From CAYWYR01 sp964462685 (GTDB lineage Bacteria; Bacteroidota; Ignavibacteria; Kapaibacteriales; UBA2268): a stretch of DNA of 16,571 bases. The stretch spans positions 1-16,571 of the forward strand of contig CAYWYR010000029.1 in NCBI GenBank assembly GCA_964462685.1. Reading direction: 5' to 3'. Each line of letters opens with the position of its first letter. Positions within the stretch are counted from its first letter, which is position 1. The notes beneath the pieces are model-generated. The model had not been told where the DNA came from and searched no databases. It worked only from the letters and a program-made list of their open reading frames with translations. The position numbers and the translations under genes were made by a program. This document shows positions 7,705-16,000 of this stretch, piece after piece.

Positions 7705-9447
7705 ATGTCTATCGATCTTTACAGATTAGCCAGATTATTTGAGGACTCAGCTCTACTTATGGAGCTAAAGGGTGAGAACAAGTTTAAGACTAAAGCTTAT
7801 TCCGATGCCGCGGATATCATCAGGAGAAAGACCGATACTGTGGAAGCCGCTGGTACTTTAGATAAGCTTTCTGAAATAGAGGGAATCGGAAAAGCCTTGT
7901 CCGAGAAGATCTTAGAGTTTAAACAAACAGGTAACTTACCGCTGTATGAGAATCTGACTGCTGAACTCCCCATCACTTTATTAGACCTTGCTAAGCTTAA
8001 AGGCTTTGGACCGAAAAGGACGGCAAAGATCTGGAAATCTCTTGGGGTAGAAACCCTTGAGGAATTAGATACCGCGATAAAAAACGGTTTACTTGAGAAG
8101 GAAAAAGGGTTCGGAGCTAAAACAGTAGCTGGTATAAAGAAAAATCTGGACTATGTAAAGAAAAGAAGAGGACATGTATTGCTATCGACTGGAACAGAGA
8201 TAGCGAGCAGGAACGCCAAGAGAATATTTGATATGGAGGGAGTATCAAAAGTTGGCATCACAGGAGATATCTCACTTGCCAATGATACTGTAGGCTGTAT
8301 AGAGATAGTTGCCGGAATAGAAAACGTGAAAGACCGTGAAAATATAATATCCGATATATGTATAGATATTAAAGGAGAAGTAATAGACAGCGAAATAGAA
8401 GGTGTAAAAGAAATTTTTTCATCATCAAAGAAACCTCAGATTATTGTGTATGTGTGTTCTGTGGATGATTTTTTCTGGGTGATGAACGAACATTCAATGG
8501 ATAAGGAATTCGCGGATTCATACCATAGCTTTCTTCTTGATACGGGATGGAAAATAAATAACGGGCTGCCATTTAAAAGCAACGAGAAAATAAGCTTCAA
8601 CAAAGCGGCAGATGTTTACGATAAGCCAGGTTTACAGTATGTACCGCAGGAAATCAGAAGCGAATCCCAGACAATACACTTCGCCGCAAACGGATATTTG
8701 CCAAAACTGATAGAACTATCGGATGTAAAAGGCCTTATACATATGCATACGACATGGAGTGACGGCAAAAATACAACTAGGGAAATGGCTGATGCAGCTA
8801 TGGCCAGGGGTTTATCCTATATGCTTGTAACCGACCACAGCCAGACTGCCGGATATGCCGGGGGACTCAAACCCAAAGATATACTCCTACAGCATGAAGA
8901 GATAAATAAATTGAATGAAGAATACAAAGGAAGATTCACAATATTAAAAGGTATCGAATCAGATATTCTTCCAGATGGAAGTCTCGATTATGAAGATGAA
9001 GTACTCGAATCTTTTGATGCGGTAATAGGCTCTGTGCATGGGCAGTTTGAACTCAACGCTGAAGCACAGACAGATAGAATAGTAAACGCGCTGAGTAATC
9101 CATATATGAATATACTCGGCCACAGTACTGGAAGGTTGCTACTCAGAAGGCCTGGCTATGAATTGGATCTGAACAGGATAATAGATGCGGCCGCTGAATA
9201 CGGAAAAGTAATAGAGATAAACTCTAACCCTCATAGACTTGATTTGCCATGGGAATATATCAAAGATGCAAAGACAAAAGGGGTGAAGTTCAGTATTAAT
9301 CCGGACGCGCATAACACGCTGGGTATATTTCACGTAGAATATGGTGTAAAAATCGCAAGGAAGGGCTGGTTAACAGCAGAAGATGTAATAAATACAAAGG
9401 ATTCTAGGGGTTTTCTGGCTGAGCTAAGAAAACAAACAAATAATTAA
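7705..9447 (+). CDS. PolX-family protein: HhH + degenerate palm + intact PHP nuclease
   Basis: The 580-residue product is collinear with bacterial PolX. Residues 1-155 form the 8-kDa/fingers part with helix-hairpin-helix turns at GIG 60-62, GFG 100-102 and GFG 135-137. Residues 160-325 occupy the place of the polymerase palm, and the C-terminal PHP domain spans about 340-575. In the palm the usual Gly-Ser is Gly187-Asp188, and the metal-binding Asp-x-Asp is Cys198-Ile-Glu200. The third Asp and the Thr-Gly nucleotide motif are also not evident, so DNA synthesis is unlikely. The PHP site looks complete: His346, His348, Asp353, His378, Glu418, His445, His473, Asp534, His536. I infer a structure-guided 3'-5' exonuclease or AP-endonuclease in base-excision repair. 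The Bat-type gene starts 34 bases downstream and may share the transcript. Confidence 0.9.
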   Translation: MSIDLYRLARLFEDSALLMELKGENKFKTKAYSDAADIIRRKTDTVEAAGTLDKLSEIEGIGKALSEKILEFKQTGNLPLYENLTAELPITLLDLAKLKGFGPKRTAKIWKSLGVETLEELDTAIKNGLLEKEKGFGAKTVAGIKKNLDYVKKRRGHVLLSTGTEIASRNAKRIFDMEGVSKVGITGDISLANDTVGCIEIVAGIENVKDRENIISDICIDIKGEVIDSEIEGVKEIFSSSKKPQIIVYVCSVDDFFWVMNEHSMDKEFADSYHSFLLDTGWKINNGLPFKSNEKISFNKAADVYDKPGLQYVPQEIRSESQTIHFAANGYLPKLIELSDVKGLIHMHTTWSDGKNTTREMADAAMARGLSYMLVTDHSQTAGYAGGLKPKDILLQHEEINKLNEEYKGRFTILKGIESDILPDGSLDYEDEVLESFDAVIGSVHGQFELNAEAQTDRIVNALSNPYMNILGHSTGRLLLRRPGYELDLNRIIDAAAEYGKVIEINSNPHRLDLPWEYIKDAKTKGVKFSINPDAHNTLGIFHVEYGVKIARKGWLTAEDVINTKDSRGFLAELRKQTNN

Positions 9448-9481
9448 AAAGAATTTGATAAAAAATAATTTATATATTAGA

Positions 9482-10429
9482 ATGAACAGATTAGCTTTTT
9501 TATTACTGATGATATCGGCTACCGTAGCTATATCTGATGAGCTAATTGTTACCAAGGATTCCGATGGTGGGCTGATAGGTGATCCTGTAAATATTTTGAT
9601 GGAGGCTACTGTACCCGAGGGTTCATTCGTTGAATGGCCAGCAGTTTCCGATACTACTGGCAGTTTAGAGATTATTACAGAGCAGATACAAGATACGTCG
9701 CTATCTGGCGGATCAATCAAAATCACAAAGCTTTATACTGTATCAGCTTATGATTCGGTAAACGCTGTAGTGCCAGGATTTACATTATTCTATACCCGCC
9801 CAGGCTTAGATGCACCAAATACACTTCAGGCACCCGGGTTTGAACTCTCGTTTACCACGGTAGCAGTTGATACGACCGCGCCCATAAAGGATATCAGGGA
9901 TATCAAAAGTGTTGAATATACTGATTATACTTGGTGGATACTCGGGGGCGTGATTTTATTAGGGCTGATAATAGCATTTTTTATCTTCCGCAAGGCCAAA
10001 GAGCAAGAACCGGCACAAAAACTAACCAAAAAGGATTATCTACCACCACATAAAAGGGCACTAGCTAGGCTCGATGAAATCGAAAAGAAAGCGGTATGGA
10101 AAGAAAATAAGTATAAAGACCACCATACCGCCATCAGTGATACAGTGAAACAATATATCGAATCGAGATACAAAATCGGTGCTACTGATATGACAACGGG
10201 CGAGCTTTCGGATTGGCTTATTCGTTCAGATGCTGATACAGAAGCATCAAATCAGCTTATACATTGGCTGAGTACTGGGGATCTGATCAAATTCGCCAAA
10301 TATCAACCTTTGCCCGAAGAAAACACCCAGCCAATTAAAGCATCAAGGGAATTTGTACTCGCAACTGCAATCATTACAGATATGGATGGTAATGATAAGA
10401 TAAAGCAAAGCGAAGGAGGCGTAAACTGA
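9482..10429 (+). CDS. BatD/DUF4381-like membrane protein of the Bat module
   Basis: Starting at ATG 9482 (an upstream in-frame TTG at 9455 is less likely), the product has 315 residues. A signal peptide covers 1-18 (MNRLAFLLLMISATVAIS). An Ig-like beta domain at about 19-130 carries motifs such as GDPVNILMEATVPEGS and VPGFTLFY. One transmembrane helix lies at 152-169. The cytoplasmic helical domain at 185-295 contains the DUF4381-like pattern LPPHKRALARLDEIEK and later GDLIKFAKYQP. Such proteins sit next to BatA-type VWA proteins in aerotolerance operons and may couple periplasm to cytoplasm; the biochemical role is not settled. The VWA gene begins one base after its stop, so translation is probably coupled. 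MoxR and DUF58 genes, usual upstream members, are absent. Confidence 0.75.
   Translation: MNRLAFLLLMISATVAISDELIVTKDSDGGLIGDPVNILMEATVPEGSFVEWPAVSDTTGSLEIITEQIQDTSLSGGSIKITKLYTVSAYDSVNAVVPGFTLFYTRPGLDAPNTLQAPGFELSFTTVAVDTTAPIKDIRDIKSVEYTDYTWWILGGVILLGLIIAFFIFRKAKEQEPAQKLTKKDYLPPHKRALARLDEIEKKAVWKENKYKDHHTAISDTVKQYIESRYKIGATDMTTGELSDWLIRSDADTEASNQLIHWLSTGDLIKFAKYQPLPEENTQPIKASREFVLATAIITDMDGNDKIKQSEGGVN
10413..10419 (+). promoter_or_regulatory. Strong Shine-Dalgarno site for the VWA gene
   Basis: AAGGAGG is a full match to the anti-Shine-Dalgarno sequence. It lies inside the end of the upstream gene, 11 bases before ATG 10431, and fixes the start of the VWA gene. It is the best ribosome site in the window and shows that this genome does use such sites. 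Confidence 0.75.
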
Positions 10430-10430
10430 T

Positions 10431-11495
10431 ATGGAATTATTTCAAGATGGGCATATTTACGCTAGTCCCGAGGCTTTTTATCTTTTGTTTTTGATTCCTT
10501 TTCTGATCTGGCTTTATTATAGGAAGACATACAGGAAAAGAGCGGCATTGAACCTGCCAACAGCGGAATCTGCACTTTCCCTGCCGAAGACATTCCGGCA
10601 GCGCGTTTTTCACCTTCCGTTTTTATTATTTCTTTTAGGTTTTACCGCGGCGATATTCGCATTGGCAAGGCCTAGAAGCTCCACCGATACCCAGCAGATA
10701 AAAACTGAAGGTGTTGATATAGTACTATCTATGGATGTATCGAGCTCTATGCTTGCCGAAGACTTAAAACCGAACAGACTAGAGGCGGCCAAGGAAGCTG
10801 CCATAAGGTTTATCTCCGGTTTTGATGATGAATCAGAAGAAGGTCTGGAGGGTGAGGATGAACAAGTAGAGGATATAGGAAGGCAAAACGATAGGATAGG
10901 GCTGGTGGTTTTTGCGGGAGAAAGCTATTCCGCCTCCCCTATCACGATAGACCACAGGGTAGTACTTGATTTGATAAATGAACTGGAAACCGGTGTTATA
11001 GAAGATGGCACAGCACTAGGGATGGGGCTGGCTACCGCTGTTGACAGGCTTAAGGGCAGCGAGTCGAAAAGTAAGGTTGTGATATTGCTTACCGATGGGG
11101 TAAACAATACCGGGCGTATTGACCCTATCACCGCAAGCGAGATAGCTCAGGAATTTGGGGTAAAGGTATATACAATCGGGGTCGGCAGAAACGGTACTGC
11201 TCCTTATCCCTTTAAGACAAGGTTCGGGATAAAATATCAGAACGTACCTGTGGAGATTGATGAAAAAGCTCTCCAGACAATATCGGAAAACACCAACGGC
11301 AGGTATTTTCGGGCAACCGATGCGGAGTCACTGGTTGACATATACAGGGAAATAGATCAGCTAGAAAAAACAGAGATAGAGACATTCTCTTTCAGAAAGT
11401 ATTCTGAGCATTTTCCGCCTTTTCTAATAATATCGATATTTTTGATAGTATTATCTGTACTGCTTAAAAGCACATGGCTCAGATCAGCTATCTGA
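10431..11495 (+). CDS. batA: BatA-like von Willebrand factor A membrane protein
   Basis: The 354-residue product has two N-terminal hydrophobic helices (about 16-29 and 61-78), a VWA domain at 95-310 and a C-terminal helix at about 328-345, the usual BatA/BatB plan. The metal-ion-dependent adhesion site is complete: Asp102-Val-Ser104-Ser-Ser106, Thr194 in DGTALGMG, and Asp222 in LLTDGVNNTG. Bat proteins are tied to oxygen and envelope stress tolerance in Bacteroidota and Leptospira and work with MoxR ATPases. An acidic stretch at 131-150 (FDDESEEGLEGEDEQVED) is inserted between the first VWA helix and the DRIGLVVFAG strand, longer than usual. BatB, BatC and a full BatD do not follow; the next gene is on the other strand. 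Assignment to BatA and not BatB rests on gene order and overall form. Confidence 0.85.
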   Translation: MELFQDGHIYASPEAFYLLFLIPFLIWLYYRKTYRKRAALNLPTAESALSLPKTFRQRVFHLPFLLFLLGFTAAIFALARPRSSTDTQQIKTEGVDIVLSMDVSSSMLAEDLKPNRLEAAKEAAIRFISGFDDESEEGLEGEDEQVEDIGRQNDRIGLVVFAGESYSASPITIDHRVVLDLINELETGVIEDGTALGMGLATAVDRLKGSESKSKVVILLTDGVNNTGRIDPITASEIAQEFGVKVYTIGVGRNGTAPYPFKTRFGIKYQNVPVEIDEKALQTISENTNGRYFRATDAESLVDIYREIDQLEKTEIETFSFRKYSEHFPPFLIISIFLIVLSVLLKSTWLRSAI

Positions 11496-11511
11496 TAGAT
11501 ATATATTAAAT

Positions 11512-11532
11512 AAAGATAGTGGGTTTATCTTT
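11512..11532. terminator. Weak AT-rich hairpin between convergent genes
   Basis: AAAGATA (11512-11518) pairs exactly with TATCTTT (11526-11532) across a 7-base loop, and two more T follow. It sits just past the VWA stop and overlaps the stop of the convergent membrane-protein gene. The stem is AT-rich, so terminator strength is doubtful. Confidence 0.3.
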
Positions 11533-11920
11533 TTCTTACCGAATCTATGAAGGATTCTTTATAACTGTAAAGAAAAAGAGCTGATATCCCTACAAAATCA
11601 AGTGCGAAAACATACCACATATCTACGCTGAAAAATACGAATATCAGGAACAATGAAATGCCGTATATGAATCTTGCCACCCTGGTACGCTGAGCGAACA
11701 TCGCTATACCCCCGAAGATAAGAACTGAGGCAATTGCCAGATATCCAAAACTCGCCTTGGCTATATCAGCCGGTATTACGCCGTCGGCATTCGGTTCCAT
11801 AGCTCTATCGGGTTGGTACTGTACCATGTCCCATGCCCATTCAGACTCAGTAAAGAATAGGATATTAATTGCAACCAGCAGCAATAGGGCTATATAGTAT
11901 AGCGATTCTTCTTTGTTCAT
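11525..11920 (-). CDS. Small four-helix membrane protein, unknown family
   Basis: The 131-residue product has four hydrophobic segments at about 6-23, 57-76, 81-98 and 103-119. A polar loop between the first two (about 24-56) is rich in Trp, Asp and Pro (ESEWAWDMVQYQPDRAMEPN). The C-terminus is basic (SVRKR). I do not recognise the family. It starts 12 bases after the SpoIIE-type phosphatase on the same strand and is very likely co-transcribed with it. That suggests, without proof, a membrane partner or target of the phosphatase pathway. Confidence 0.65.
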   Translation of the reverse strand: MNKEESLYYIALLLLVAINILFFTESEWAWDMVQYQPDRAMEPNADGVIPADIAKASFGYLAIASVLIFGGIAMFAQRTRVARFIYGISLFLIFVFFSVDMWYVFALDFVGISALFLYSYKESFIDSVRKR

Positions 11921-11932
11921 AATATTACCGTG

Positions 11933-13219
11933 CTAAGCATTATCCTTCTTTTTTCTTTTAATCACGATAAGGGTCTTATCATCATTGTATGTGCTATCTT
12001 TTGAGTAAGTCTCTACTTCCTGTAGTACTTCCATACAGATAGTCTTGGCATCTGACTCATGATATTTTTTTATAAGCTGGCCTAACCTTTCAGACCCGAA
12101 TTCCTTACCGTTTTTATCCATCGCCTCTGAGATGCCATCTGTATATAATAGCATTACATCGCCAGAGTTCATTCTTGTGTTATTGACCTCAAACCGCTGA
12201 TCTTCCATTATCCCGAGTAAGCCTCCGGTGGGCTGAAGAAGCTTTATCTCATCGGTAGAAGTTTTGTAGCGTATAGGTGGGCAGTGCCCAGCATTGGCGA
12301 AAAGGACAAGCCTATTACTGGATTTTGTAAGTTCCAGATATACCATAGTTACGAACCTCTCGTAAGGGAAAGCCTCAAATATCAGATTATTGAGAAGCGC
12401 CATCGTATTGGATATCCTTGAGGAGAAAGCCATCCCCATTTTCAAAGCACCAGATACGAAAAGCGACTGTATAGCCGCGGGTAAACCTTTGGATGAAGCG
12501 TCGGAGATCACTACCCCCAAATGTTCATCGCCCAACCTATCGGTACTGGAGATATAGTCGAAATAATCCCCGCCTACCTGGCTATCTGGGATACAGAGAC
12601 CGTATATGTCGTAGTCAAGATATTCCAGATGATGGTCTGGGAAAAGTGTTTCCTGGATTTTGGCTGCCTGAGCCATATCCTTATTCTGTTTTGATATCAG
12701 TTTATCATCGATATGATGGCGGATCGCTACGTTTATCACTCTGCTGATAACGCTTATGGTATCGTAGAACTCATTGCTAAGGCTATCACCGTTAAAGCCC
12801 AATGCGTAAGGAAAATAACGAGCACCTTTGAACCTGACGGTATCACCGATACCTGTTAGGGAGTAATGTTCTATACCACTTTGTAGGAGAGTCTGATCGG
12901 TCTCCTTGCGGATCACCGATTTCTTTTTGGAAAGTTCTAAGAGGGAAGAGCTTGCCTCTTTATCATTTATACTGATCCTGTAATCGCTAGGTAGTGAGGA
13001 ATGATTGCCATATTGATATGCCAATCTGTAGCTTTGATCTTCTTTATCCAGTACCCAAAGCCTCCCATCTGTAATAGCAAGTATCGAGCTATCGATTACC
13101 CGCCGGAGAGTAGAAACCAGCAGGTCCTCTTCGGACTTGTATTCTTTTAAAGAAAGCTCGTCAAGAATATCATATATCTTTTTCTGATCCTGAAAGGAAA
13201 AATATCCATCTGTCTGCAT
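11933..13219 (-). CDS. GAF-like sensor + SpoIIE/RsbU-type PP2C phosphatase
   Basis: The 428-residue cytoplasmic protein has an N-terminal GAF-like region (about 15-170), a short coiled linker (KLISKQNKDMAQAAKIQETL, 173-192) and a PPM/SpoIIE phosphatase domain (about 195-421). Metal-binding and motif residues are visible: Asp218 in QVGGDYFD, Asp240 in SDASSKG, AGHCPP at 310-315, Asp361 in LYTDGISEA, and Asp413-Asp414 in NDDKTL. The usual DVSGKG motif reads DASSKG, keeping the acidic ligand. Proteins of this plan dephosphorylate anti-sigma-factor antagonists in partner-switching stress control. No antagonist or RsbW-like kinase gene is nearby, so the target lies elsewhere. It is first in a likely operon with the four-helix membrane protein and diverges from the exopolyphosphatase gene. 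Confidence 0.9.
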   Translation of the reverse strand: MQTDGYFSFQDQKKIYDILDELSLKEYKSEEDLLVSTLRRVIDSSILAITDGRLWVLDKEDQSYRLAYQYGNHSSLPSDYRISINDKEASSSLLELSKKKSVIRKETDQTLLQSGIEHYSLTGIGDTVRFKGARYFPYALGFNGDSLSNEFYDTISVISRVINVAIRHHIDDKLISKQNKDMAQAAKIQETLFPDHHLEYLDYDIYGLCIPDSQVGGDYFDYISSTDRLGDEHLGVVISDASSKGLPAAIQSLFVSGALKMGMAFSSRISNTMALLNNLIFEAFPYERFVTMVYLELTKSSNRLVLFANAGHCPPIRYKTSTDEIKLLQPTGGLLGIMEDQRFEVNNTRMNSGDVMLLYTDGISEAMDKNGKEFGSERLGQLIKKYHESDAKTICMEVLQEVETYSKDSTYNDDKTLIVIKRKKKDNA

Positions 13220-13275
13220 ATCGGCTACCCCCCTGTAAACCCGAATTTAAACAACCGATTATTGGCTATCGGAAC

Positions 13276-13305
13276 TTGACAAAATTAAGGCAATAAATCC
13301 ATAAA
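13276..13305 (+). promoter_or_regulatory. Candidate promoter for the exopolyphosphatase gene
   Basis: A perfect TTGACA at 13276-13281 is followed after 18 bases by CATAAA at 13300-13305, two changes from TATAAT. It lies in the 178-base gap between divergent genes and would give an mRNA leader of about 85 bases before ATG 13398. Confidence 0.3.
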
Positions 13306-13397
13306 GCACATACTACTGAAAAGTTTGAAAATAATCTAACTATCTTACATGCGTATCTTTCTGCATATTCCGTGATAACATATAGATAATTGTATAG

Positions 13398-15005
13398 ATG
13401 AGTGAAATGATCCAAAAAATAGCCGCCATTGATATGGGAACCAATTCATTCCACATGGTGGTTACCGAGGTAGGGGAAGAGGGGCTTCTGAATGTTGTAA
13501 ACAGAGAAAAGGTAATGGTGCGGCTAGGTGAGGGTGGCAGAGACATGAAAAAACTATCCGATGAAGCTATGAAGCGCGGAATTATGGCACTAATAGCATT
13601 CGCAAAGATAGCCCATGCAGAAGGGGCAACAGTAAGGGCTGTAGCAACATCAGCAACGAGGGAAGCAAATAATAAATCAGAATTTCTCGCAAAGGTAAAG
13701 GCGGCCAGCGGCATAGATGTAGAGGTAATATCCGGCGTAGAAGAAGCTAGGATAATATACATAGGAGTTGTGAACGGACTGCCTATATATGATAAAAAAG
13801 TTCTACTGGTGGATATCGGCGGCGGATCAACTGAGACCGTTGTCGGCCAGAGCGGAAAAACTATGCACGTGCACAGCGATAAACTCGGCGCGATAAGGCT
13901 TACTCAAAGGTTTTTCCCTCAGAGGCTGGAAGCGTCACAATCCGATAAGAAAAAAGGAAAGATAAAGGTAAGTGAAGACCAGATAAAAGAATGTGAAAAA
14001 CATATCAAAACTATTGTCGCCAGAACGGCACTTGGCATCAATAAGTACGGTTTTGATATGCTTGTGGGAACATCTGGTACAATTACTAATTTAGTTGATA
14101 TAACCAAACTAAGAGTAGAAGGAAGTGTACCTGATCAAAAAAATGGTGCAAGTGTATCGGCGGAAGATTTTTTTGAAACAGTTGATATTATCAAGAAAGC
14201 AGCTGTAAACGGCGATGTTAATGAACTCCCTGGGCTGGATAGCAATCGAATCGATATTATTCTCGCCGGGGCTTTGATTATGTGCGAGTATGTAAAACAG
14301 TCAGCCGCACGCTCTATAACGCTTTCCCAATATGCACTAAGAGAGGGAATCGTATTTGATACTTATAATAAAGTTAACGGTAAAGATGGCTGGAAGCATC
14401 TAAAATCACTGAGAAAACGAAGCATAGTGTCGCTTGCCGAAAAGTATAATTTCGATAAAAAGCATACACTATTTATGCTCGCCTTAGTTAAGAGGATGTT
14501 CGACGGACTATTAAAACAGCACGGTTTCGGAGATAAGGAATGGGAGTTACTTGAGGCTGCCGTATATCTGCATGATGTAGGAACTATGATAGCAGCCGAT
14601 AGCCACCACAAGCATTCGTTCTATATAATAAGTAATTCCAATATACCTGGGTTCAGTTATAACGAGACATTACTCATAGCACTTATATCCCGATACCACA
14701 GAAAATCGCATCCAAAGAAAAAACACACTGGATTTGGTGATCTTCCCGAAAAAGATAAGAATATCGTTTGGAAGCTTGGCTGCATTCTGCGGATAGCCGA
14801 AGGGCTGGATCGCAGGCAGAAACAATGCATCAGGGATATTACTGTAAACGCTGGAAAGAAAAAAATCGGGATTATGGTACACCCACTGGATAACTGTTCC
14901 GATCCCGAGATAGAGCTTTGGGGTGCACAGATGCGTAAGGAAATGATGGAACAGGCGTATGATATGCCTGTAAGTATAGAATTGGATAGAGTTGAGACAA
15001 TCTGA
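13398..15005 (+). CDS. ppx: Ppx/GppA exopolyphosphatase with C-terminal HD-type domain
   Basis: The 535-residue product matches the long Ppx form. Two ASKHA-type ATPase-like domains fill residues 1-320: DMGTNSF at 12-18, ISGVEEAR at 111-118 (the catalytic Glu region), DIGGGSTE at 139-146, GTSGT at 224-228 and LREGI at 314-318. The C-terminal part (335-535) is HD-like, with LHDVG at 391-395 and further histidines at 403-406 and 434. The enzyme removes phosphate from polyphosphate ends and/or hydrolyses pppGpp, linking phosphate stores to the stringent response in the cytoplasm. No ppk gene lies beside it. A lysine-rich stretch at 184-190 is inserted before the second domain. A second Met at residue 4 is an alternative start. 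The lipoprotein gene 37 bases downstream is probably co-transcribed. Confidence 0.92.
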   Translation: MSEMIQKIAAIDMGTNSFHMVVTEVGEEGLLNVVNREKVMVRLGEGGRDMKKLSDEAMKRGIMALIAFAKIAHAEGATVRAVATSATREANNKSEFLAKVKAASGIDVEVISGVEEARIIYIGVVNGLPIYDKKVLLVDIGGGSTETVVGQSGKTMHVHSDKLGAIRLTQRFFPQRLEASQSDKKKGKIKVSEDQIKECEKHIKTIVARTALGINKYGFDMLVGTSGTITNLVDITKLRVEGSVPDQKNGASVSAEDFFETVDIIKKAAVNGDVNELPGLDSNRIDIILAGALIMCEYVKQSAARSITLSQYALREGIVFDTYNKVNGKDGWKHLKSLRKRSIVSLAEKYNFDKKHTLFMLALVKRMFDGLLKQHGFGDKEWELLEAAVYLHDVGTMIAADSHHKHSFYIISNSNIPGFSYNETLLIALISRYHRKSHPKKKHTGFGDLPEKDKNIVWKLGCILRIAEGLDRRQKQCIRDITVNAGKKKIGIMVHPLDNCSDPEIELWGAQMRKEMMEQAYDMPVSIELDRVETI

Positions 15006-15042
15006 ACTCGGGAAAATAATTATCAATAATGGAGATCTTGGT

Positions 15043-15873
15043 ATGAACAGAATATTAACCGCTATTATAGGCGCTGGCTTGGCTTTATCAGCCTGCGATC
15101 AAAAACCTCAACCTGTACCCGATGGTACTACAACCGATATCGAAACAGCCGCTGAACTAGAGGCCAATGGCACTATTGATGCTGATACTGAACTCGAATT
15201 GACTCCGGAGCAGATAATGAATGACCCTAACTCATCTCTGACACTTAAGTTAGAAGCTATAAAAAACAGATCGCTAGCTAAAATGCCAGCAGACAAAAAA
15301 ACTGATTACGACGAAGGCATACAGGCTCTTATATCATCTGGGCAGATGGACGATATTTTGAAGGAAGGCAATGAAGCCCCTAACTTTACCGCGATGAATA
15401 CCAAGGGAGAAGAAGTATCTCTATTTAGTGAGTTAAAGGAAAAACCTGTTGTATTGGTATGGTACAGGGGCGGATGGTGTCCATACTGTAATATGACTCT
15501 TCAGGAATATGCACGCTATAATAACCAATTCGAAGAAGAAGGATATCAAGTGATTGCGATATCTCCTGAAAAGGTAGATAAAGCATATACTACCTCCGAT
15601 GATCTAGGTCTTCCATTTGAAGTCCTTTCAGATAACGGCAATACAGCCGCGGAAAAGTTCGGGCTCAAGTTCGAGTTAACCGGAAAGGTAAAAAAGTGGT
15701 ATGATAAAAGCTTCGGTATGCAGAGTTTCAATGGTGATGATAGCGGTACCTTGCCTATAGCTGGAACTTATGTGATTGACACGGACGGTATTATTAGAAA
15801 CGCGTCTTTCCTACCCGATTATAGGTTAAGGGTCGATCCGAGAGATGTGCTCGAGTTTATCAGAGCTATCTGA
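15043..15873 (+). CDS. Lipid-anchored peroxiredoxin-like (AhpC/TSA) protein
   Basis: From ATG 15043 (GGAG 8 bases upstream) the product has 276 residues. The leader MNRILTAIIGAGLALSA before Cys18 is a textbook lipobox (LSAC). Residues 19-60 form a Pro/Thr/Glu-rich linker. Residues 62-105 are helical, and the thioredoxin-fold domain runs from about 108 to 274. Its active site is WYRGGWCPYC, with Cys146 and Cys149, the CxxC form seen in the AhpC/TSA-like 'peroxiredoxin-like' group. A cis-Pro loop is seen around LPIAGTYVID at 237-246. I infer a thiol reductase or peroxidase facing the periplasm, attached to a membrane. No DsbD or CcdA partner is nearby. It follows the ppx gene by 37 bases, so shared transcription is likely. 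Confidence 0.85.
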   Translation: MNRILTAIIGAGLALSACDQKPQPVPDGTTTDIETAAELEANGTIDADTELELTPEQIMNDPNSSLTLKLEAIKNRSLAKMPADKKTDYDEGIQALISSGQMDDILKEGNEAPNFTAMNTKGEEVSLFSELKEKPVVLVWYRGGWCPYCNMTLQEYARYNNQFEEEGYQVIAISPEKVDKAYTTSDDLGLPFEVLSDNGNTAAEKFGLKFELTGKVKKWYDKSFGMQSFNGDDSGTLPIAGTYVIDTDGIIRNASFLPDYRLRVDPRDVLEFIRAI

Positions 15874-15970
15874 GTCAGTACAGAGCAAAAGAGCAGATAT
15901 GGATAACTAAACAAAGTATTAGTTTAATATCAAAATCTTAGATAGAATCACCCGTCATAATTATTGAAAC

Positions 15971-15976
15971 TATAAT
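15971..15976 (+). promoter_or_regulatory. Candidate -10 element upstream of the SnoaL-like gene
   Basis: TATAAT at 15971-15976 is a perfect -10 match. It lies 24 bases before ATG 16001, in a 127-base AT-rich gap. No good -35 hexamer lies at the expected distance. It suggests the SnoaL-like gene has its own promoter. Confidence 0.3.
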
Positions 15977-16000
15977 TTAATGATTCTAAAAAGGAAAACG

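Noticed and set aside
9455..9481. TTG start for the BatD-like gene
   Set aside because: ATG 9482 begins directly with a normal signal peptide (MNRLAFLLL).
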